From contig CAWHHZ010000008.1 of assembly GCA_963829355.1 (NCBI GenBank), positions 372,001 through 436,000 of the forward strand: DNA of 64,000 nucleotides, written 5' to 3'. Source of the stretch: CAWHHZ01 sp963829355. Its GTDB lineage: Bacteria > Acidobacteriota > Thermoanaerobaculia > Gp7-AA8 > JAHWKK01. Positions 17,743-26,499 of this stretch are shown here, in pieces (the stretch's first letter is position 1; every line of letters begins with the position of its first letter). Position numbers and translations under genes: made by a program. A model generated the notes under the pieces. That model was not told the DNA's origin. It saw only the letters and a list, made by a program, of their open reading frames with translations, and ran no database searches.

Positions 17743-19420
17743 ATGGAACAGAACACTCATCGATACGAGCTCACCATCCTGAATCCTCTCCATCCGATGG
17801 AGCGAAAGGATCTGAGTCCCGACAAACCGACATCCATAGGACGATCGGTCGAATGCGTCATCCCGATCCGTGACCGATACCTGTCGAGGCACCACATCGA
17901 CCTGATCCCCGGGAGCGCTGGTGAGAGCTGGCTCGTGCAGGATCGCGGCAGCGCGAACGGTACCTATGTCAACGGACGGCGGATCGAGGACCGGCAACCG
18001 ATCGTGTCCGGCGACAGGATCAGAATCGGCGACACGGAGCTGGTTTTCCACATCGACTATCGTACGGACCGGTTCCTCAGCGTCCGGGACGAGGCTTCGG
18101 CGGAGGCGACCATCTCGATTCCCGTCCGTGACATCACCGGTGAAATACGACATCGGCTCCGATCTCTCGCGTAAAAGCATCGAACGGCTCGCTACACTCA
18201 ATATTCTCGCAGCCGAGCTGATCGAGGATCAGCCGACCGATCGGCTGTTCGGGTTCGTGCTCGATCGAATCATCGAGCATCTCAAACCATCGCGAGCCGC
18301 GATCGCGATTCTCGGCGAGGACAGACAGACCTTCAGTTACGTCGAGGTAAGACGACGGGACAGTGACGACGTGAGCGAGCTCACGATCTCACGCACGCTC
18401 CTTGGAGAAATCGTCGAAGGAAAGAAGGCGCTCGCCTACCTCGACGTCTCCGAGAGCGAGAAGCTCAGTCAGGCAAAGTCGATCGTTACTCAGGGCATCC
18501 ATTCGGTTCTCTGCGCCCCGATCGTCATCAACGATTCCGTCGAGGGCGTTCTGTACGTCGATTATCAGTTCACGCAGAAGAGCATGTCGAAAGAAGATGT
18601 GCGGCTGGTCGCACAGATCGCACAGTTCGCCGCGATGAAACTCGAGACGACGAGGCTTCGTGAGGAATCTCTGCAGAAACGTCTGATGGAAGAGGAGCTC
18701 AAGACCGCATACACGGTACAGCGCGGGCTGCTGCCTCAAGCCCCGCCCTCGGTCGAAGGCTACACGTTTCATGGCGTCCATCGCCCCTGCCACACCGTCA
18801 GCGGTGACTACTACGACTTCGTGGTCCGGCCCGATGGCACGATCTACTTCGTGATCGCGGATGTCAGCGGCAAGGGCATTACGGCGGCACTCCTGATGGC
18901 CGGGCTTCAGTCCGCATTCCGCATCTTCGCAAAGGGAGACCCCAGCCCGGCGGAGCTCATCTCTCAACTGAACATCGCGATGAAAGAGTCACTCCCTCCT
19001 TCGCGTTTCGTCACGATCTTCGTCGGTCAACTCCATACCGCCACAGGCCGCGTGATCTATGCGAACGCCGGCCATACGCCACCGATCCACTACAGTTCCG
19101 ATACGGCCGAGGAAAAGAGCGAGACCGATCTGCTGCTGGCGATGTTCTCGCGTGCAGACTACCGGAACCAGGAAATGCAGCTCGCTCCCGGCGATTCGCT
19201 CGTCCTGTTCACCGACGGCGCCACCGAAGCCGAGAGCACGACCGGAGAGGAGCTCGGAACACGACTGTTCCGCGGCCTCGCCCCTGCGCTTCACGGCAAG
19301 GACGCGAGCACCGTCGCCTTCGCACTCGAGGAGATCGTTCTCGACTTCATCGGCGGAAGACCGCTCCAGGACGACATCACGATGGTCGTCGTCAGCAGAG
19401 AGAGCGCTTCCGACGCGTAG
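17743..19420 (+). CDS. FHA-GAF-PP2C (SpoIIE/RsbU-type) phosphatase (one frame break)
   Basis: A serine/threonine phosphatase of the RsbU/SpoIIE class, which typically dephosphorylates anti-sigma-factor antagonists. Domains in order: FHA (residues about 25-100: SIGRSVECVIPIRDRYLSRH, then DRGSANGTYVNG), GAF (about 150-310), and PP2C/SpoIIE (about 340-555) with GDYYDF, IADVSGKGITAALLMA, NAGHTPP, FTDGATEAE and DDITMVVV; the metal-binding Asp residues are all present. A frame change near 18140 (between ITGEI and YDIGSDLSRKS) splits the FHA part from the rest; repair gives about 558 aa. No anti-sigma or antagonist gene is in the window, so the target is unknown. Second FHA protein of this window. 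Confidence 0.88.
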
Positions 19421-19440
19421 GCTCCCGATCGGCGTCATGC

Positions 19441-19634
19441 AGGCCCGCGGAGGCGGGCCGGAACAACCTGGCCCAGAGGCGTAAGCCCTGGGACATCGGG
19501 CAGGCGATATTTTCAGGATGCCGTGGAGACGGCCGATACAAGAGAATGGAGCAGCGGCGAGAGACGTGTCACCCGCCTGCGCGGGCTCCAGGGCGTTGTT
19601 GCGTTTCCATGCCCCCAGGGCTTACGCCGCTGGG
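19441..19634. repeat. Inverted repeat around CCCAGGGCTTACGCC
   Basis: The 317-bp gap between the phosphatase gene and yqgE holds no gene. It contains a 21-bp inverted repeat (about 19472-19492, CCCAGAGGCGTAAGCCCTGG, and about 19614-19634) with one mismatch and about 120 bp between arms. Just upstream, GGCCCGCGGAGGCGGGCC (19442-19459) is a GC-rich hairpin close to the stop of the phosphatase gene and may be its terminator. Both arms resemble the palindromic elements scattered elsewhere here but belong to a different sequence family. Confidence 0.7.
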
Positions 19635-19724
19635 CTGTGTGTTGTCGCGCCGCCTGCGCGGCGCTGCAAGGAGTCGTATGCAGCTCCACCGGCTGCGTCA
19701 TCCACCCCATGAAGCACGCACCTG

Positions 19725-19730
19725 TACAAT
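19725..19730 (+). promoter_or_regulatory. -10-like hexamer of the YqgE gene, predicted leaderless
   Basis: TACAAT ends 7 nt before the GTG start at 19738. No Shine-Dalgarno is visible and there is no good -35. Confidence 0.4.
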
Positions 19731-19737
19731 AGAAGTC

Positions 19738-20319
19738 GTGAGTGACTTCGAGCTCAGCCTGGACCCGCCGTTTTTTCTCGTGGCGATGCCACAGGTCCTC
19801 GATCCGTTCTTTCATCGAACCGTCGTCATCGTGCTCGAGCACAGGGGCGAGGGAAGCTTTGGATACATCGTCAACCGTGCGACCGACTTCACCGTCGGTG
19901 ATCTTCTCGGGGGGCTCGACATGGAGTGGAACGGTCCCGCGGAGACGATCGGATGGTTCGGCGGTCCGGTTCAGCCGCAGATGGGAACCGCCCTGTTCAT
20001 CTCCGCCGAGGCCGACCTCGAGGGGCAGGTCATGCCGGTCAGACCACCGACGCACCTGACCGCCGACCTCAACGTCATCCGGCAACTCGCAGCCGATCCT
20101 CCCGACCGGTTCAAGCTGATTCTCGGATACTCAGGCTGGAGTGCGGGACAGCTCGACGAGGAGATGAATCGCAACGATTGGCTCGTCGCGCCGTTTGACG
20201 AAGACATTCTTTTCACAGTGGATCCCGACACGACGTGGACCCGCGCGCTCGCACTGATCGACGTGAAACCGGAATCTCTCGCCGCGTGGAGCCCGAGCGA
20301 GCCCGGATCGAGCAATTGA
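19738..20319 (+). CDS. YqgE/AlgH family protein
   Basis: Single-domain protein of the UPF0301 (YqgE/AlgH) family, whose biochemical role is unclear; in pseudomonads AlgH has been tied to alginate regulation. The 193-aa protein has the usual length and the family blocks: LVAMPQVLDPFFHRTVVIVL, FGYIVNR, GGPVQPQ, LILGYSGWSAGQLDEEM and DWLVAPFDEDILF. GTG 19738 is chosen as start because TACAAT sits 7 nt upstream and the family begins here; the longer frame from 19546 adds Arg/Cys-rich sequence derived from the repeat region. It precedes the murQ operon by 64 bp on the same strand. Confidence 0.9.
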   Translation: MSDFELSLDPPFFLVAMPQVLDPFFHRTVVIVLEHRGEGSFGYIVNRATDFTVGDLLGGLDMEWNGPAETIGWFGGPVQPQMGTALFISAEADLEGQVMPVRPPTHLTADLNVIRQLAADPPDRFKLILGYSGWSAGQLDEEMNRNDWLVAPFDEDILFTVDPDTTWTRALALIDVKPESLAAWSPSEPGSSN

Positions 20320-20383
20320 GCCGGAGCTGCGAGTGCATCCCATCTCGCGCGGCTGGCATTGAATCAGCCATGAATATTCATCG

Positions 20384-21253
20384 ATGACGGACCGGAACAT
20401 AGCAACTCTCGATATCGATATTGTTTCCACCAGCGATCTGGTGAAGATGATTCAGCGCGAGGACGCGACGATCGCGGACGCCGTGGCGACGGTAAGCGAC
20501 CGGATCGCCCACGCCATCGACGAGATCGTAGAGCGACTGCGACATGATGGCCGCATGTTCTACGTCGGCGCCGGCACGAGCGGTCGTATCGCAATGCTCG
20601 ACGCCGCGGAGCTTCCACCGACCTTCGGCGTTTCTCATGATCTCGTGCGCGTGATACTCGCCGGTGGCCCGTCCGCATTCACGAGCGCCGTCGAAGGTGC
20701 AGAGGACAGCGAAGAGGAAGCGATCAGGCAGATCGACGCGGAAGTCTCTGCAAATGACGCGGTCGTCGGTGTCGCCGCGTCCGGTACGACCCCTTTCACG
20801 GTCGCAGCCGTACGCCGCGCGAACATGCTCGGTGCCCTCACGATCGGAATCACGTCGAAGTCGCAGTCGCCCCTGAGCCGGGAAGTCGACATCCCAATCG
20901 TGGTCGAGACCGGTCCCGAGGTGATCATGGGATCGAGCAGAATGAAGAGCGGTACCGCGCAGAAGCTCGTGCTCAATACTCTCTCCACCGGAGTAATGAT
21001 AAAGCTGGGACACACCTACTCGAATCTGATGATCGACATGCCCGCAACCAACGAGAAGCTTCGTGCGCGAGCGGTCTCGATGGTCGAGATCGCTGCCGGA
21101 GTGCCGAGGCAGAAGGCAGTCGAAGCACTGGGGGCTGCGAATGGCGACGTGCGTCTCGCGGTCATCATCGCGGCAAAGAATCTCCCGGAGACCGAGGCAC
21201 GCGTGATCCTCGAAAGGGCGAATCGCAATCTGAGGGAGATTCTCGGACGGTGA
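20384..21253 (+). CDS. murQ: N-acetylmuramic acid 6-phosphate etherase MurQ
   Basis: Cleaves the lactyl ether of MurNAc-6-phosphate to give GlcNAc-6-phosphate and D-lactate during peptidoglycan recycling. The 289-aa protein has a SIS domain with the MurQ signatures: YVGAGTSGRIAMLDAAELPP (residues about 55-75), ASGTTPF, GITSKSQSPLSREVDIPIVV, and GSSRMKSGTAQKLVLN. The catalytic Glu region (AAELPPTF) is intact. It is the first gene of murQ-anmK-nagA-nagB and overlaps anmK by 4 nt. A short inverted repeat GGCTG-n-CAGCC precedes the start, and no Shine-Dalgarno is obvious. Confidence 0.95.
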   Translation: MTDRNIATLDIDIVSTSDLVKMIQREDATIADAVATVSDRIAHAIDEIVERLRHDGRMFYVGAGTSGRIAMLDAAELPPTFGVSHDLVRVILAGGPSAFTSAVEGAEDSEEEAIRQIDAEVSANDAVVGVAASGTTPFTVAAVRRANMLGALTIGITSKSQSPLSREVDIPIVVETGPEVIMGSSRMKSGTAQKLVLNTLSTGVMIKLGHTYSNLMIDMPATNEKLRARAVSMVEIAAGVPRQKAVEALGAANGDVRLAVIIAAKNLPETEARVILERANRNLREILGR

Positions 21254-22464
21254 GCAGGATCGATCGACTCCTGGAAGTCATTCGCAAGCCCGTCCGAAAT
21301 GTCGTAGGGCTGATGTCAGGCACCTCCGTCGACGCCATCGATGTCGTGCTGATTGAGATCAACGGCCACGCCTCCGCCACGAAAATCCGCCAGATTGCAT
21401 TCGAATCTTTCCCGTACCCGAGTGATCTCCGTCTCGCGGTCTTCGAGCAGTTCAAGCCGAAGAGCTCCTCAGTCGATCAGATCTGTCATCTCGACTTTCT
21501 GCTCGGAGAGATCTTTGCGGAGGCAATCCTCGCCACTCTCCGGAAGCACGAGATCGAGCCCTCCGAGGTCGACCTCGTGGGAACGGTGGGGCAGACCATC
21601 TGGCACGATCCCACCAGCGTGTCGAAAGAGACTCACGTCGACTGGATCGATCATCCCGTCGCAACGAGATCCACTCTCGCGATCGGTCAGAGTGCCGTCA
21701 TCGCCGAGAGAACCGGAATCCTGACAGTCGGAGAATTGCGCGTGCGGGACGTCGCAGCAGGCGGCGAGGGAGCACCTCTGGTCGCGTATGCCGACTGGGT
21801 CCTGCTCCGCCACCCGGAGAAAAGCCGGTGCGTGCAGAATATCGGCGGAATCGGTAACGTCACGTGGCTACCCGCGGGGGGAGACATCAGCGATGTGATC
21901 GCATTCGATACCGGCCCGGGCAACATGATCATCGATGCGCTCGTCGAGATCTCCTCGCGAGGTGCGGCTCAGTTCGATCGGGATGGGGCGATCGCCAGCT
22001 CCGGTACGGTGCACGAGGATCTGATCGAACAGTGGCTTCGCGATCCTTACTTCGCCCTCGAGCCGCCGAAGACGACCGGACGCGAACGGTTCGGGACTCA
22101 TCACGCGATGGGTCTGATCGAGGGCGCGCCTGAGGTGTCGTTCGAAGATCTGATCGCGTCCGCGACGGCTCTGACTGCCAGATCGATTGCTGACGCCTAT
22201 TCGAGGTTCATCCGTCCGCGCGGCACGATCGACGAGGTCGTGATCAGTGGTGGGGGTGCGCGTAATCCTGCGTTGATGAGCATGATCCGTGACTCGCTCC
22301 CCGACTCCCGTGTCCTCCTGCCTGAAGACCTCGGCTATGACAACCGCGCAAAGGAAGCCGTAGCGATCGCCGTGATGGCGAACGACTCACTCGCGGGGCT
22401 TACGACGAATGTTCCCGGAGCGACGGGAGGAAGGCCCGCCATTCTCGGGAAGATCAATCTATGA
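21250..22464 (+). CDS. anmK: Anhydro-N-acetylmuramic acid kinase AnmK
   Basis: Opens and phosphorylates 1,6-anhydroMurNAc to MurNAc-6-phosphate, feeding MurQ. The 404-aa protein begins with GTG overlapping murQ by 4 nt. It shows the kinase fold signatures VVGLMSGTSVDAIDVVLIEI (residues about 18-37), GTVGQTIWHDP, NIGGIGNVTWLP, FDTGPGNMIIDAL with the catalytic Asp, and the C-terminal VISGGGARNPALM. Its presence means the cell recovers anhydro-muropeptide products, released by lytic transglycosylases, rather than only imported MurNAc. It overlaps nagA by 4 nt. Confidence 0.95.
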   Translation: MSRIDRLLEVIRKPVRNVVGLMSGTSVDAIDVVLIEINGHASATKIRQIAFESFPYPSDLRLAVFEQFKPKSSSVDQICHLDFLLGEIFAEAILATLRKHEIEPSEVDLVGTVGQTIWHDPTSVSKETHVDWIDHPVATRSTLAIGQSAVIAERTGILTVGELRVRDVAAGGEGAPLVAYADWVLLRHPEKSRCVQNIGGIGNVTWLPAGGDISDVIAFDTGPGNMIIDALVEISSRGAAQFDRDGAIASSGTVHEDLIEQWLRDPYFALEPPKTTGRERFGTHHAMGLIEGAPEVSFEDLIASATALTARSIADAYSRFIRPRGTIDEVVISGGGARNPALMSMIRDSLPDSRVLLPEDLGYDNRAKEAVAIAVMANDSLAGLTTNVPGATGGRPAILGKINL

Positions 22465-23592
22465 GCGAGTCACTCCAGATCACCGGAAGAACGCTGCTGC
22501 CGGATGGTCAGATCGCGCCGTGCAGGATCGCGATCGATCAGGGAGCCATCATTTCCGTGGAGCCCCTCACCGGCGAGTTCGAGGCGCGGGGACCGGATGA
22601 CCAGCTCATCGTTCCGGCCTTTATCGACCTCCATGTCCACGGCGGAGGTGGCTACGACTTTTCGACCGCCACACCAGACGAGATTCCCGCGATTCTACAG
22701 ACCCATGGCCTGGGCGGCACCTGCGCTCTGGCCGCCACGGTCGTCTCCTCGTCACCTGAAGCGACACTCGCCGCAATCCGCTCGATCGTCAGCTCCGAGC
22801 CGGATGATCGGCGGAGCTGAGATCGTTGGCAATTCACCTCGAGGGGCCGTTTCTCGACCCGTCGCGTTGCGGCGCACAGAATCCGGCAGTGATCCGTCGT
22901 GGCGGACCCGCGAGAGATCGAGTCATGGCTCTCCGCCGCCGACGGGATGCCGCTGATCGTGACCATCGCACCAGACCATGACGAAGCGTTGCGTGTCATC
23001 GAGCAGTTTCCCGAGATCAGGTTCTCGATCGGTCATACGGACGCCGGCTACGAGAGAGCGACGGAAAGCTTCTGCGCGCGGCGCCCGAAGAGTCACGCAT
23101 CTCTTCAACGCGATGAGCGGACTGCACCATCGCGAGCCCGGACTCGTCGGCGCCACGTTGCTCGACCCAGCCATCACCGCGGAACTGATTGCCGATGGTC
23201 ATCACGTCCATCCCGCCGTCCTCCAGATTGCTGCAAGATCGATGGCCGACAGGATCATTCTCGTCACCGACGCAATCGCCGCCGCTGGCTCGTCGAATGC
23301 AACCGCGACACTCGGAGGGCTCGACGTGAACATTGAGAACGGAGCGGCACGACTCGCCGACGGAACGCTCGCGGGAAGTGTCATCACGATGCGCGATGCG
23401 CTGGTGACGATGGTCGAGCAGGCCGGAGTCCCGATCGAGCATGTGCTCCCCATGATGGCAGGCAACCCTGCGAAATCGATAGGAATCGAGAACCGCAAGG
23501 GAGCCGTCGCCGCTGGAATGGACGCCGATCTTCTCGTGCTCGACGACGAGATGAGAATCGTGCGCAGGATCGTGCGAGGCCGGGAAGCATGA
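22461..23592 (+). CDS. nagA: N-acetylglucosamine-6-phosphate deacetylase NagA (three frame breaks)
   Basis: Deacetylates GlcNAc-6-phosphate, the product of MurQ, to glucosamine-6-phosphate. Pieces in order: VPAFIDLHVHGGGGYDFSTA (metal-binding HxH, residues about 57-60), then HLEGPFLDPSRCGAQNP, then IAPDHDEALRVI and FSIGHTDAGYE (the metal-ligand GHT), then RRVTHLFNAMSGLHHREPG and IILVTDAIAAAG (catalytic Asp), and GMDADLLVLDDEM. Frame changes occur near 22818, 22897 and 23060, yet no conserved block is lost, so indels in the sequence are the best explanation. Repaired length is about 376 aa, normal for NagA. Overlaps anmK and nagB by 4 nt each. Confidence 0.85.
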
Positions 23593-24350
23593 TCGAGTGG
23601 AGCGTTGTCGAAGACTATGACACTCTCTCTCGCGAAGCGGCGCGACTTCTCCTCGATGCCGTCGATCGCAACCCGTCGATCCGGCTCGGTCTGCCGACCG
23701 GTTCGACGCCAGTCGGCATGTACGCCGAGATCGTGAGATTCTGTGGCTCCCGCTACCACTGCTTCCGCGACGTCGTCACATTCAATCTGGACGAGTACGT
23801 AGGTCTCCCTCGCACCGATCCCGGGAGCTACTACAGCTTCATGAAGCAGCACCTGTACGATCACGTCGACATCGATGCTTCCAATACCCACGTTCCGTGC
23901 GGTGATCCGGAGCTCCTGGCTGCGATGCACCGAGAGGACATGGATCGAGCTCTCGAGCGTGAGTGTGAGCGATACGAGAGCCTCATCCGCGATGAAGGTG
24001 GGATCGACCTCACGATCCTTGGGCTCGGCTCGAATGCTCACATTGCCTTCAACGAGCCCGGGACCTCGTTCGCCTCGACGACGCATCTGGTCGATCTGGA
24101 CGAGTCGACCATCCGCGCGAACTCCCGCTACTTTCCCGACCGCAAGGTACCCCGCCGAGCGATCACCATGGGCCTCGGTACGATTCTCAAATCAAAAAGG
24201 ATCGTGCTTCTGGCCGCCGGCGAGAAAAAGAGCTCCGCAATCGAACAACTGCGGTCCGGTGAGGTTTCGGAGAGAATCCCGGCGTCTGTACTTCATCGTC
24301 ATGAGGATGTGCTGGTTCTCTGTGATCGGAGCGCCGGTGGTGATCAATAG
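23589..24350 (+). CDS. nagB: Glucosamine-6-phosphate deaminase NagB
   Basis: Converts glucosamine-6-phosphate to fructose-6-phosphate and ammonia, sending recycled wall sugar into glycolysis. The 253-aa protein has the family blocks LGLPTGSTPVGMY, TFNLDEYVGLPRTDPGSYYSFM (catalytic Asp), LGLGSNAHIAFNEPGTSF (catalytic His) and AITMGLGTIL. It overlaps nagA by 4 nt and the following lipoprotein gene by 11 nt. A gene for an allosteric loop is not distinguishable from sequence alone. With murQ, anmK and nagA it completes the route from anhydroMurNAc to fructose-6-phosphate. Confidence 0.95.
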   Translation: MIEWSVVEDYDTLSREAARLLLDAVDRNPSIRLGLPTGSTPVGMYAEIVRFCGSRYHCFRDVVTFNLDEYVGLPRTDPGSYYSFMKQHLYDHVDIDASNTHVPCGDPELLAAMHREDMDRALERECERYESLIRDEGGIDLTILGLGSNAHIAFNEPGTSFASTTHLVDLDESTIRANSRYFPDRKVPRRAITMGLGTILKSKRIVLLAAGEKKSSAIEQLRSGEVSERIPASVLHRHEDVLVLCDRSAGGDQ

Positions 24351-25188
24351 AACACTCTTCTTCGTCTTGATCGTCATGATCGGTTTCACTCGATGCACAC
24401 CGGAAACGGACGCGCTGACTGAGCTGCCAGCCGAAAAGCTCGAGGTCAAACCGGCCGCCGCGACAACGTCTGTCCAGTCTCTCACCGTCATGAGCTGGAA
24501 CATCCACGGGAGTGCCGCTCGTTCGGATCCCGACCACATCGAGAAAGTCGTCGAGACGATCAGGACCCTGGACCCGGACGTGGTCATGCTCCAGGAGGTG
24601 CACCGGAAAACGCAGGCGGCCGGAGGGATCGATCAGTTCGAGATTCTTGCGAGAACGCTTCGAATGAATGGATGTTTCGGAGAGAGTCTCGAGGTCGGCG
24701 AGCATGGATCGTATGGCAACGCGATCCTAACCGATGGGGACATCGTTTCGACCCGCCGATTTGCTCTTCCCGGCCGCGGTGAACCACGAACGATGCTCGA
24801 GTGCAGAGGCAAATGGCAGAACATTGAAGTCCCTCTTCTGACGACGCACCTCACCGCCTGGGACCGCGCCAATCGAAGAACCCGTGCAAGACAGGCACAG
24901 GCGATCGAGATGAAATTGAACGAGGATGCATCCCCACTGACCATCCTCGGTGGCGACTTCAACGCGTCACTCACCTCGCCCGAGCTCGCGCCCATCGCCA
25001 CCGGGACATTCCTCCGCCCCGCGATCTCCCGCTATGTTGTGACACATCCCGGCACGGGCAGGAGCTATGATCATCTGCTGATGGGAGACGCCTGGACTGT
25101 CGATGAGGGCAGAGTCATCCGCCAGGGGCCGTCCGACCACTGGCCGTTGCTCGCCACCGTGCGGCTCGCCGAAGGAGATGGATCATGA
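24340..25188 (+). CDS. Endonuclease/exonuclease/phosphatase family lipoprotein
   Basis: Secreted or membrane-anchored metal-dependent phosphoesterase of the EEP (DNase I-like) superfamily. The 282-aa protein has a hydrophobic signal (residues about 4-17) with Cys at about residue 19 (GFTRC), a weak lipobox, and then the EEP core: MSWNIHG, the Glu of MLQEVH, the GDFNA pair and DHWPLLATV; the active-site residues are intact. GTG 24340 is the likely start, overlapping nagB by 11 nt; ATG 24301 or 24308 are alternatives but would add codons inside nagB. Substrate is unknown: nucleic acid, phospholipid and sphingolipid are all handled by this family. The following gene encodes a phospholipid enzyme. 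Confidence 0.82.
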   Translation: MINRTLFFVLIVMIGFTRCTPETDALTELPAEKLEVKPAAATTSVQSLTVMSWNIHGSAARSDPDHIEKVVETIRTLDPDVVMLQEVHRKTQAAGGIDQFEILARTLRMNGCFGESLEVGEHGSYGNAILTDGDIVSTRRFALPGRGEPRTMLECRGKWQNIEVPLLTTHLTAWDRANRRTRARQAQAIEMKLNEDASPLTILGGDFNASLTSPELAPIATGTFLRPAISRYVVTHPGTGRSYDHLLMGDAWTVDEGRVIRQGPSDHWPLLATVRLAEGDGS

Positions 25189-26489
25189 GCAAAGCTGGCA
25201 AGGCCACGCCACTCAAGGTTCCACGGCAGGTCCATGTGGGCTGGTCGGCTGGCGCGGTCACGGTCATCCTGGCGCTCGTACTCATTCTGTGGTCGGTGGT
25301 GAACCATCAACGCTTCAAGCTCGGCGCCGCACATGCCGGAGCTCTCGAGGAAGAGCTCGACGCGATCGCTGCACTGACCGGCAGCAGCCTCACACCGGGA
25401 AACTCGATCGACATCGGACAGAACGGCGAATTCTTCGATCGTCTACTCGAGGATCTTTCCTCCGCCAAAGAAACGATCCATCTGGAGACGTACGTGTGGT
25501 GGCCGGGCGAGATCTCCCAGACGGTTGCCCGAGTTCTCGCCGCTCGCGCCGCCGAGGGAGTCGAAGTCCGCGTTCTGCTCGACTGGGCGGGAGGGCACGA
25601 CATCGAGGATGACATTCTCGCGCTGATGCGGGACGCCGGAGCCGAAGTCGTCTTCTACCAGCCCCCGACTCTCAGAACGATCGGCAAGATCAACTTCAGA
25701 ACTCACAGAAAGATCGTGGTGATCGACGGTAATCTCGCCTACCTGAGTGGTCACGGAATTGCGGACGAGTGGACCGGAGACGCGGAGCGGAAGGATCGCT
25801 ACCGTGACACTTTCGCGCGCATACGAGGTCCTGTCGTACGGCAGATCCAGGCAGCGTTTTTCGAGAACTGGCTCCAGGAAACCCGGACTCTTCCGCTCGG
25901 CAACAAGTATTTTCCCGCGATCCCTCCAGCGGGAAACGTGACGGCCCATGTCGCGTACTACAAGTCGATTGGCGACATCTCCTCGGTCGAGACGCTCTTC
26001 TACACCGTCGTCGCCTCGGCGACGCGAGACGTCATGATCCAGAACCCCTACTTCGTCGTTGAGGAGACCATGCTCGATCTTTTCGAGGATGCGATCGACC
26101 GCGGCGTTCGTGTACGCGTCATGATCCCCTCGGTGCTCGCCACCGACAATCCAATCGTGCAGCACGCATCTCACCGCCAGTTCCACCGTCTTCTCGAGGA
26201 GGGAGTCGAGCTCTATGTCTACGATAAGACTCTTCTTCACCAGAAAGTGATGGTGGTCGATGGCGTCTGGTCGGCGATCGGCTCGACCAACTTCGATGCC
26301 CGATCCTTCGAGCTGAATGACGAGATTCAGATGGGCGTCGTGGATCCAGGTATAGCTGCCGAGCTCGAACGGGAGTGGGAACAGGACATGCGGTTCGCGC
26401 GTCGCATCACTATGGATGAGTGGAAGGAGAGGGGCTGGTGGCACCGGCTCAAGGATCAACTGGCGTATCTCGTGAACGAGCAGCTCTGA
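25185..26489 (+). CDS. Phospholipase D-type cardiolipin synthase family protein
   Basis: Membrane-anchored phospholipase-D superfamily enzyme, probably making cardiolipin or a related phospholipid by transphosphatidylation. The 434-aa protein has one N-terminal membrane helix (residues about 22-40), then two PLD domains each with an HKD catalytic motif: THRKIVVIDGNLAYLSGH (about residue 168) and LHQKVMVVDGVWSAIGSTN (about residue 349). Only one N-terminal helix distinguishes it from the two-helix classic ClsA; ClsB/ClsC-like roles are possible. It starts 4 nt inside the EEP gene and ends 10 bp before the GNAT gene, so the operon continues from wall recycling to lipid modification. Confidence 0.85.
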   Translation: MSKAGKATPLKVPRQVHVGWSAGAVTVILALVLILWSVVNHQRFKLGAAHAGALEEELDAIAALTGSSLTPGNSIDIGQNGEFFDRLLEDLSSAKETIHLETYVWWPGEISQTVARVLAARAAEGVEVRVLLDWAGGHDIEDDILALMRDAGAEVVFYQPPTLRTIGKINFRTHRKIVVIDGNLAYLSGHGIADEWTGDAERKDRYRDTFARIRGPVVRQIQAAFFENWLQETRTLPLGNKYFPAIPPAGNVTAHVAYYKSIGDISSVETLFYTVVASATRDVMIQNPYFVVEETMLDLFEDAIDRGVRVRVMIPSVLATDNPIVQHASHRQFHRLLEEGVELYVYDKTLLHQKVMVVDGVWSAIGSTNFDARSFELNDEIQMGVVDPGIAAELEREWEQDMRFARRITMDEWKERGWWHRLKDQLAYLVNEQL

Positions 26490-26499
26490 GATTTTAGCG

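Noticed and set aside
22461..23592. Programmed frameshifting in nagA or comEC
   Set aside because: No slippery heptamer with a downstream stem is visible at the breaks, and several breaks per gene is not how programmed shifts work.
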